DNA of 44,175 nucleotides from the NCBI GenBank assembly GCA_903872185.1, contig CAIQJL010000331.1:1-44175 (forward strand). Direction: 5' to 3'. Each line of letters opens with the position of its first letter. Position 1 is the stretch's first letter. Of this stretch, positions 37,751 to 44,175 are shown piece after piece. The position numbers and the translations under genes were made by a program. Below the pieces are notes generated by a model, which did no database searches, was not told the origin of the DNA, and worked only from the letters and a program-made list of their open reading frames with translations. The stretch is from an uncultured Bacteroidota bacterium (GTDB taxonomy: Bacteria > Bacteroidota > Bacteroidia > Bacteroidales > GWA2-32-17).

Positions 37751-38668
37751 CTATTTTGTAAGTTCCTGGAATACTTGCTCTAATGACATCTCTTTCTTTT
37801 GCATTGAGAGCACAGTTAATCCTTGTTTTACAGCAAATTGAAAAACTTCTGGTCTAATATCTTCTGAAGTATTCCCTTCAATTAACCAATTATATTGTTT
37901 TAAACCCTGAACCTTACTTACTCCTTTTATTTTAAGAAGTTCATCCCGGGAAACCGTTGTATTAAACTCGACTATTACAGTTTGGTGATTACTTGCTGAA
38001 GTTTGTCTTTGTAAGTCTTCTTTACTATTATCGGCAACAATTTTTCCATTGTTTATAATTATTACACGATTACAAATAGCTTCAACCTCCTGCATTAAAT
38101 GAGTAGACAAAAGAACCGTTTTTTGCTTTCCAACCTCAGCAATTAAATTTCTTATTTCAACAATTTGGTTGGGATCAAGTCCAGATGTTGGTTCATCTAA
38201 AATAAGTACCGACGGATCGTGAATTAGTGCTTGTGCAAGTCCAACTCTTTGTCTATACCCTTTTGATAAAGCACCAATTTTCTTTTTTTGCTCAATAGTT
38301 AAACCTGTCTTTAAAATCATCTCGTCGGTTCTTTCCTTTGCATTTTTTGGACTTAACTTATATAAACGTGCTACGAAATAGAGATATTCGCGCACATACA
38401 TATCAAGATAAAGTGGATTGTTTTCGGGTAAATATCCTATTTGTTTTCTTACTTCTAAACTTTTTTCAAGAATATCTAATCCGTTTACTAAAATCTCGCC
38501 AGATGATGGAGGAATAAAACCTGTAATAATTTTCATCATTGTAGATTTTCCTGCACCGTTTGGTCCAAGAAAACCAAAAATTTCGCCACTCGATATTTCA
38601 AACGAAACATTATCAAGGGCTTTTTGTTTCCCGTAAAATTTGGTAATTCCTTTTACGCTTATTGACAT
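37751..38668 (-). CDS. gldA: Gliding-motility-type ABC transporter ATP-binding protein GldA
   Basis: FLGPNGAGKSTMMKIITGFIPPSSGEILVNGLDI...LSKGYRQRVGLAQALIHDPSVLILDEPTSGLDPNQIVEIRNLI; C-terminal EMSLEQVFQELTK. Confidence 0.88.
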   Translation of the reverse strand: MSISVKGITKFYGKQKALDNVSFEISSGEIFGFLGPNGAGKSTMMKIITGFIPPSSGEILVNGLDILEKSLEVRKQIGYLPENNPLYLDMYVREYLYFVARLYKLSPKNAKERTDEMILKTGLTIEQKKKIGALSKGYRQRVGLAQALIHDPSVLILDEPTSGLDPNQIVEIRNLIAEVGKQKTVLLSTHLMQEVEAICNRVIIINNGKIVADNSKEDLQRQTSASNHQTVIVEFNTTVSRDELLKIKGVSKVQGLKQYNWLIEGNTSEDIRPEVFQFAVKQGLTVLSMQKKEMSLEQVFQELTK

Positions 38669-38763
38669 GTAATAATAAATTAATCTTTTGCGAAATTAAA
38701 CAAATTCATCACAATCTGTTAAGTTTAAATCTTAAATAATCTCAAAAAAATATTTATTCTAAT

Positions 38764-38831
38764 GTCAGTCTGAGGCACTCGAAGACTGAATGTTAAAAAT
38801 AATAGCCATCCTTCGAGAACCTCAGGATGAC
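38764..38831. repeat. Dispersed GTCAT...ATGAC intergenic element, copy 2
   Basis: GTCAGTCTGAGGCACTCGAAG (38764-38784) is a near inverted repeat of CTTCGAGAACCTCAGGATGAC (38811-38831). Confidence 0.75.
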
Positions 38832-38844
38832 TTAGTTTTATTAC

Positions 38845-39807
38845 TTAAAACAATCCCTTCTTATGTTTTTCGCCCAGAACCTTTAACATATCTACTGTCA
38901 TTGCATCTAAATCATAAGAAGGTTTCCAACCCCACTCTTCACGAGCAGCAGTATCATCAATTGAACGAGGCCATGAATCTGCAATTGCCTGACGGAAATC
39001 TATCTTATAATCAATAGTAAATTCTGGAATATACTTCTTTATACTTTCTGCTAAAATTGCAGGAGTAAAACTCATAGCTGCCAAATTAAAATCTGAATGA
39101 TGTTTTAATTTTGAATAGTCTGCCTGAAACAAATCAATTGTTGCCTTTAAACAATCTGGCATATACATCATTGGAAGCATAGTATCTTCCTTTAAAAAAC
39201 ATGTGTACTTTTTGTTTTTAATTGCTTCATAATAAATTGCAACAGCATAATCTGTTGTGCCACCACCAGGAAGAGTTTCGTTACTTATAATTCCAGGATA
39301 ACGTAAACCGCGAATGTCCATACCATATTTAAACACATAATAATCTGCAATAAGTTCACCTGCAACTTTCGTAACACCATACATAGAAGTAGGTTTTAAA
39401 ACAGTTTCCTGTGGTGTGTTATTTCTTGGTGTTGAAGGACCAAAAGCTGCTATAGAACTTGGATTAAACACCTGTTTTAATTTTAATTCACGGGCAACTT
39501 CAAGCACGTTAATAAATCCATTCATATTTACATTCCATGCAAGTTGAGGATTTTGTTCCCCGCAAGCTGAAAGAATAGCAGCCATGCTAATAATTGCATC
39601 TACATTATATTTTTTAACAACGTCTGCAATATTATTAATATCGGTAATATCAACCTTTGCAACAGGTCCCGAATTAAGTAGCTTCTCCGAAGTAATTTCT
39701 TTTATTTCACCAGCAATTACATTTTCACCGCCATAAATTTTTCTTAATTCAAGGGTTAATTCCGAACCAATTTGACCGGCTGCTCCAATAATTAATATTT
39801 TTTTCAT
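38845..39807 (-). CDS. NAD-dependent epimerase/L-threonine 3-dehydrogenase-like SDR protein
   Basis: KILIIGAAGQIGSELTLELRKIYG, MAAILSACGEQNPQLAWNVNMNGFINVLEVAR, VFNPSSIAAFGPSTPRNNTPQ, PTSMYGVTKVAGELIADYY. Confidence 0.88.
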   Translation of the reverse strand: MKKILIIGAAGQIGSELTLELRKIYGGENVIAGEIKEITSEKLLNSGPVAKVDITDINNIADVVKKYNVDAIISMAAILSACGEQNPQLAWNVNMNGFINVLEVARELKLKQVFNPSSIAAFGPSTPRNNTPQETVLKPTSMYGVTKVAGELIADYYVFKYGMDIRGLRYPGIISNETLPGGGTTDYAVAIYYEAIKNKKYTCFLKEDTMLPMMYMPDCLKATIDLFQADYSKLKHHSDFNLAAMSFTPAILAESIKKYIPEFTIDYKIDFRQAIADSWPRSIDDTAAREEWGWKPSYDLDAMTVDMLKVLGEKHKKGLF

Positions 39808-39859
39808 ATTATAAATTTCAATACGATTTATTCAAAATAATTTTCAAAAACTGAAGTCG

Positions 39860-39867
39860 CAAATGTA
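39860..39867 (-). promoter_or_regulatory. Putative -7 box (TACATTTG) upstream of the epimerase gene
   Basis: Minus strand TACATTTG matches TAnnTTTG, about 53 nt from the ATG. Confidence 0.45.
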
Positions 39868-39927
39868 ATAGTTTTCATAAATAAATTACATGAGAACTTA
39901 CATTGTTATAAAACACAAAAGAATCTC

Positions 39928-40019
39928 CGTCATGCTGAACTTGTCCTGAGCGAAGTCGAAGGGCAGCATCCCTTACCAATAAGACCCTGAAATAATTCGC
40001 CATGGCGAACAGGGTGACG
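39928..40019. repeat. Dispersed GTCAT...ATGAC intergenic element, copy 3
   Basis: Ends CGTCATGCTG and CAGGGTGACG (8 of 10 inverted match); internal ATGCTG/CAGCAT pair; 14-bp palindrome TTCGCCATGGCGAA at 39996-40009. Confidence 0.75.
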
Positions 40020-40033
40020 ATTGGTAAAATATT

Positions 40034-40930
40034 CTACAGCCCCCTTTGCCACTCTGCTCTTAGCCCAGCTATTTCAGGATTTTTAATTGCAAATTGTAAT
40101 TGTTCCAGAAATAACTGTTTATCTCTTCCCAAAATTCCATTTAATACAAGATAATTCGAGGCATGATTACTTCTAAATATTGTACCTTCCAATTCTAAAT
40201 GCGAAATAAAAACTTCCATTTCGTTTAATAAATCAGGAATTGTCATAGGAATATATTCCCCTAAAAATCTCTCTTTATATTTCTGCACCCCAAACGGAAA
40301 ACTAAGTACCAATACCGAAGCAAATTCAGGTTGTATTGCATTTAAAATTTTTGCTGAATTTATTGCATGTTCGTTACTATAATTCATACCACCAACACCT
40401 TCCAAAATTATTACAGAAAGTTTTATTCCTGCAGCCTTTGCTTTTAATAATCCTTCAACTGTTGATGAATAAGTTTCACCTTTACTCATTAACTTAAGAA
40501 CTTCATCATCACCAGATTCAATTCCAACGTAAACCATTTTCAATCCAGCTTCGCGTAGTTCAACCAATTCTTCATGAGTTTTAGCAAGAATATCTCTAGG
40601 TAAAGCATAAGTAGTAACTCTTCTATTTTTTGGAAAATTTTCTTTAATCGCTTTTAAAATGAATAAAAGTTTTTGAGTGGATAATACCATGGGGTTACCA
40701 TCAGCCAAAAATATTTTTCTTATTCCGGGATCTATTTTAGCAACAGCTTGAATTTCTTTTAAAACGTCTTCTTCTTTTTTAACTCTGAAATTCTTAGTGG
40801 TGTACATTTCGCAAAACGAGCATTTGTTCCAAGTGCATCCATATGTGACCTGAAGAATTAATGAGTCTGCTTCACTTGGTGGACGAAACAATGGCTCATC
40901 ATATTGTATAGGAAAATCGCGATAAAACAT
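40034..40930 (-). CDS. Radical SAM protein
   Basis: LQVTYGCTWNKCSFCEMYTTKNFRVK (CxxxxxxCxxC-type cluster), FLADGNPMVLS, MVYVGIESGDDEVLKLMSKG. Confidence 0.9.
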   Translation of the reverse strand: MFYRDFPIQYDEPLFRPPSEADSLILQVTYGCTWNKCSFCEMYTTKNFRVKKEEDVLKEIQAVAKIDPGIRKIFLADGNPMVLSTQKLLFILKAIKENFPKNRRVTTYALPRDILAKTHEELVELREAGLKMVYVGIESGDDEVLKLMSKGETYSSTVEGLLKAKAAGIKLSVIILEGVGGMNYSNEHAINSAKILNAIQPEFASVLVLSFPFGVQKYKERFLGEYIPMTIPDLLNEMEVFISHLELEGTIFRSNHASNYLVLNGILGRDKQLFLEQLQFAIKNPEIAGLRAEWQRGL

Positions 40931-40996
40931 TTTTTATTTTTTCTGTAAAAATAACACGAATTAAATTATAAAAGCGTTGTTTTCATATTTACATTA

Positions 40997-41060
40997 AGCT
41001 CCTCAGGAGCTAAATAAATTCATTTTTAGTTTTTATAAACATTAAAATCCTACGGATTTT
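40997..41060. repeat. Multi-hairpin intergenic repeat element, copy B
   Basis: AGCTCCT-C-AGGAGCT (40997-41011), GTTTTTATAAAC (41029-41040), AAAATCC-TAC-GGATTTT (41044-41060); same order of parts as 13462-13528. Confidence 0.65.
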
Positions 41061-41131
41061 TAAAATGATCAAACATTAAGAAACTATTTTGAATTTTAAT
41101 ATTATTTTTTGTAAAAACATCAAAAGCGGAG

Positions 41132-41222
41132 GTCATATTGAGCCTGTCGAAATAGTGCGTGGGGCATTGTGCATGTCTTTCGAGGGCACTTCGGCAAGCT
41201 CAGTGCAGGCTCTCAAGATGAC
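41132..41222. repeat. Dispersed GTCAT...ATGAC intergenic element, copy 4
   Basis: GTCATATTGAG (41132-41142) versus CTCAAGATGAC (41212-41222), 10 of 11 inverted match; internal GTCGAA/TTCGGC-type arms. Confidence 0.78.
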
Positions 41223-41372
41223 AGAATTGGGAATTGAAAGATAAAACGATTTAAATTTTTTAATATTATGGCTTCCTTACAATTGTTAAAATTCAAAACA
41301 GTTTCTAAATTAATCAACTTCTCGAACTTTAAGATTAGGTTTAACTTAAAACTATTCTTGATTTGTTTTTAT

Positions 41373-41409
41373 ACTTTAAGCACTCACAACTTTAAGTACT
41401 TTAGGCACT
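41373..41409. repeat. Three near-identical 12-mers, ACTTTA[AG]G[CT]ACT
   Basis: ACTTTAAGCACT (41373-41384), ACTTTAAGTACT (41389-41400), ACTTTAGGCACT (41398-41409). Confidence 0.65.
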
Positions 41410-41440
41410 TTTGCCAAATCACATTCAACTAAATAAAAAT

Positions 41441-41482
41441 TACCTATATAGGTATCTCGAATTAAATATTTTACTATCTTTG
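41441..41482 (+). promoter_or_regulatory. rpsO promoter region: 14-bp palindrome plus -7 box
   Basis: Perfect palindrome TACCTATATAGGTA (41441-41454), 20 nt, then TATCTTTG (41475-41482); ATG at 41519. Confidence 0.6.
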
Positions 41483-41518
41483 CAACTCATTTTTAGTAAA
41501 AACCAATTTTTAAAAATC

Positions 41519-41788
41519 ATGTATTTAACTGCAGAAAAAAAGCAAGAGCTTTTTGAGAAATACGGAAAAAGTAACGGAGACACTGGCTCTGCAGAAAGCC
41601 AAGTCGCATTGTTCTCATTCCGTATTGATCACTTAACCGGTCATTTAAAGACCAACAAAAAAGATTTCGCAACACAACAAGCGTTGCTTAAACTCGTTGG
41701 TAAACGCAAAAAATTACTCAATTATCTTAAAGATCGTGATATTTTAAGATATCGTGCGATTCTTAAAGAACTTGGACTCAGAAAGTAA
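41519..41788 (+). CDS. rpsO: 30S ribosomal protein S15
   Basis: MYLTAEKKQELFEKYGKSNGDTGSAESQVALFSFRIDHLTGHLKTNKKDFATQQALLKLVGKRKKLLNYL. Supplied ORF starts at TTG 41411, upstream of the promoter; ATG 41519 matches S15 N-termini. Confidence 0.96.
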   Translation: MYLTAEKKQELFEKYGKSNGDTGSAESQVALFSFRIDHLTGHLKTNKKDFATQQALLKLVGKRKKLLNYLKDRDILRYRAILKELGLRK

Positions 41789-41795
41789 AACAAAA

Positions 41796-41823
41796 AAAGG
41801 CAATTGCAAATTGCCTTTTTTTA
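41796..41823 (+). terminator. Rho-independent terminator between rpsO and pnp
   Basis: GGCAATT-GCA-AATTGCC followed by a T run. Confidence 0.85.
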
Positions 41824-41854
41824 TATTTTTAAAAATCATTAATCGAAATAAAAT

Positions 41855-44011
41855 ATGTACAAAGCTGTAAAAAAGACGATTCAACTTAAAGACGGAAGAA
41901 CTATTGAAATTGAAACCGGAAAACTTGCGAAACAAGCTGACGGTTCGGTTGTACTTAAAATGGGTAAAACTATGCTTTTAGCAACTGTAGTTTCGGCTAC
42001 TGAAGCTAAAGAGAATGTAGATTTTATGCCACTTTCTGTAGATTACCGCGAAAAATATGCATCTACTGGCAGATTCCCTGGTGGTTTTATGAAACGCGAA
42101 GCTCGTTCATCAGATTATGAAATTTTAGTTTCACGTTTGGTTGACCGTGCAATGCGTCCACTTTTCCCTTCAGATTATCATGCTGAAACTTTTGTAAATA
42201 TTGATCTTATTTCTTGTGATCCTAACGACTTACCAGATGCTCTGGTTGGGTTAGCGGGATCTGCTGCTATTGCAGTAAGTAACATTCCATTTAACGGACC
42301 AATCTCTGAAGTTCGTGTTGCCAGAATTAATGGTCAATTTGTTATTAATCCTACACGTACCGATCGCGAAAAAGCTGACATCGACATGATGGTTGGTGCT
42401 ACTTATGATAATATTTTAATGGTAGAAGGTGAACTTGACGAAGTAAGCGAAGAAGATATGGCCGAAGCTATTAAATTTGCTCACGAAGAAATAAAAGTTC
42501 ATTGCAAAGCTCAATCAGAATTAGCTGCTGAATTAGGAATAGTTAAACGTGAATATTGTCACGAACATAATGTAGAAGAAATTAAAACTGGAATTCGTGC
42601 TTTTGCATTTCAAAGAATATATGATGTTATTAAAAAAGGATTAGTAAGTAAACATGAACGCGCAGATGCACTTCACGGAATTCGTGATGAGTATATGGCT
42701 ACACTTACTGAGCCAGATGCATCAACAGTTGCAATGGTTAAACGTTATTATCACGATTTAGAAAAAGAAGCAATCCGCGAATATTATTTAACTGAACAAA
42801 TTCGTTTAGATGGTCGTAAATTTGATCAGATTCGTCCTATCTGGAGCGAAGTTGATTATTTGCCAATGGCTCATGGTTCAGCTATTTTCACACGTGGCGA
42901 AACTCAATCATTAACATCTGTAACACTAGGTACAAAATCGGACGAACAATTAATAGATGGTGCAGTTTTTCAAGGTAAAGAACGCTTTCTTTTAAATTAC
43001 AACTTCCCTCCTTTCTCAACTGGTGAAGCTCGTCCATACCGTGGTGTTGGTCGTCGCGAAGTTGGACATGGTAATTTAGCACACCGTGCACTAAAGAAAA
43101 TGATTCCTTCTGATTATATGATTAACCCTTATACTATCAGAGTTGTTTCAGATATTCTTGAATCAAATGGTTCGTCATCAATGGCAACTGTTTGCGCAGG
43201 AACTCTAGCTTTAATGGATGCAGGTATTAAAATTAAAAATCCTGTTACCGGTATTGCAATGGGATTAATTTCTGACACAAAAACTGGTCGTTTTGCAATT
43301 CTTTCCGATATTCTTGGTGACGAAGATCATTTAGGTGATATGGACTTTAAAGTTTGTGGAACCGAAAATGGAATTACTGCAACACAAATGGATATTAAAG
43401 TTGACGGACTTCCTTACGAAGTGTTAGCAAAAGCTTTAGCTCAAGCTCGTGAAGGTCGTTTACATATACTTGGTAAAATTCTAGAAACATTACCTGCTCC
43501 ACGTCCAGATTATAAACCTCATACTCCACGCATTGTTAGCATGACAGTTGCTAAAGATCAGATTGGTGCAATCATCGGACCTGGCGGAAAAATTATTCAG
43601 GATATTCAGGCAAAAACAAATACCATAATTTCAATCACAGAAGTTGAAAATGCAGGTATTGTTCAGATTTGTGCTCCAAGTGGTGATGCAATAAATACAG
43701 CAATTAAACGTATTAAAGCAATTATTGGCGATATCGAAATTGGCGAAATATTCGATGCTACTGTAAAATCTATAATGGAATACGGTGCATTTGTTGAAAT
43801 CATGCCAGGTAAAGAAGGTTTGTTACACATTTCGGAAATTGAATGGTCACGCTTAAAAAGAGTTGAAGATGCATTACACCTTGGACAAGTAATTCAGGTG
43901 CAACTTTTAGAAATTGATAACCGTGGTAAAATGAGATTATCTCGTAAAGTTCTTCTTCCAAAACCAGAACCTCAGGTACAACCTACACAGCCAGAAGCTG
44001 AAAAATCATAA
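41855..44011 (+). CDS. pnp: Polyribonucleotide nucleotidyltransferase
   Basis: [47 protein letters not shown]...[15 protein letters not shown]-like motif; KH ([16 protein letters not shown]) and S1 ([19 protein letters not shown]) domains. Confidence 0.97.
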   Translation: MYKAVKKTIQLKDGRTIEIETGKLAKQADGSVVLKMGKTMLLATVVSATEAKENVDFMPLSVDYREKYASTGRFPGGFMKREARSSDYEILVSRLVDRAMRPLFPSDYHAETFVNIDLISCDPNDLPDALVGLAGSAAIAVSNIPFNGPISEVRVARINGQFVINPTRTDREKADIDMMVGATYDNILMVEGELDEVSEEDMAEAIKFAHEEIKVHCKAQSELAAELGIVKREYCHEHNVEEIKTGIRAFAFQRIYDVIKKGLVSKHERADALHGIRDEYMATLTEPDASTVAMVKRYYHDLEKEAIREYYLTEQIRLDGRKFDQIRPIWSEVDYLPMAHGSAIFTRGETQSLTSVTLGTKSDEQLIDGAVFQGKERFLLNYNFPPFSTGEARPYRGVGRREVGHGNLAHRALKKMIPSDYMINPYTIRVVSDILESNGSSSMATVCAGTLALMDAGIKIKNPVTGIAMGLISDTKTGRFAILSDILGDEDHLGDMDFKVCGTENGITATQMDIKVDGLPYEVLAKALAQAREGRLHILGKILETLPAPRPDYKPHTPRIVSMTVAKDQIGAIIGPGGKIIQDIQAKTNTIISITEVENAGIVQICAPSGDAINTAIKRIKAIIGDIEIGEIFDATVKSIMEYGAFVEIMPGKEGLLHISEIEWSRLKRVEDALHLGQVIQVQLLEIDNRGKMRLSRKVLLPKPEPQVQPTQPEAEKS

Positions 44012-44039
44012 CAAATATTAAACGGGCCTTGAGCCAGGT

Positions 44040-44070
44040 GTGGTCGGAAGAAATTCCGACCACTTTTTTT
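44040..44070 (+). terminator. Rho-independent terminator downstream of pnp
   Basis: GTGGTCGGAA-GAAA-TTCCGACCAC followed by seven T. Confidence 0.92.
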
Positions 44071-44175
44071 ATGTCTTATTGAAGAATAAATAAGGGTTTC
44101 CTCCGCATTTAATTACGATTAATGCAATTACTAAATTTCTAATAACAAATAATTTATATACTAGTCCAATTTTAA

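Overview
AT-rich, almost wholly core-genome window from a Bacteroidota bacterium. This placement is my inference from a type IX secretion (T9SS) C-terminal tail, GldA, MqnA, PD40/TPR envelope proteins and TAnnTTTG-type promoters. There are about 38 protein-coding genes and one tRNA-Val(TAC). Recognisable housekeeping genes are manA, engB/ysxC, prs, rplY, pth, a type-4 uracil-DNA glycosylase, cdd, yidC, mqnA, folC, parE, parC, aroK, gldA, rpsO and pnp. Envelope and signalling genes include an anti-sigma-like membrane protein followed by a TonB-receptor-like barrel, a LiaF-like/LytS/LytTR cluster, a hybrid histidine kinase and a T9SS-exported CocE/NonD hydrolase. I saw no CRISPR array, prophage, transposase, toxin-antitoxin or defence locus, and no convincing undescribed multi-gene system. 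The most interesting signals are: (1) three tandem ~65-aa repeats in the anti-sigma-like protein at 25-1314; (2) four dispersed intergenic elements with GTCAT...ATGAC ends and internal hairpins, clustered at 26.8-41.2 kb; (3) a second, multi-hairpin repeat family at ~13.5 and ~41.0 kb; (4) CCGCGGCGG palindromes near the tRNA; (5) three 12-mer repeats plus a 14-bp palindrome upstream of rpsO; (6) several longest-ORF starts (TTG) that coincide with the promoter -7 box and are probably wrong.
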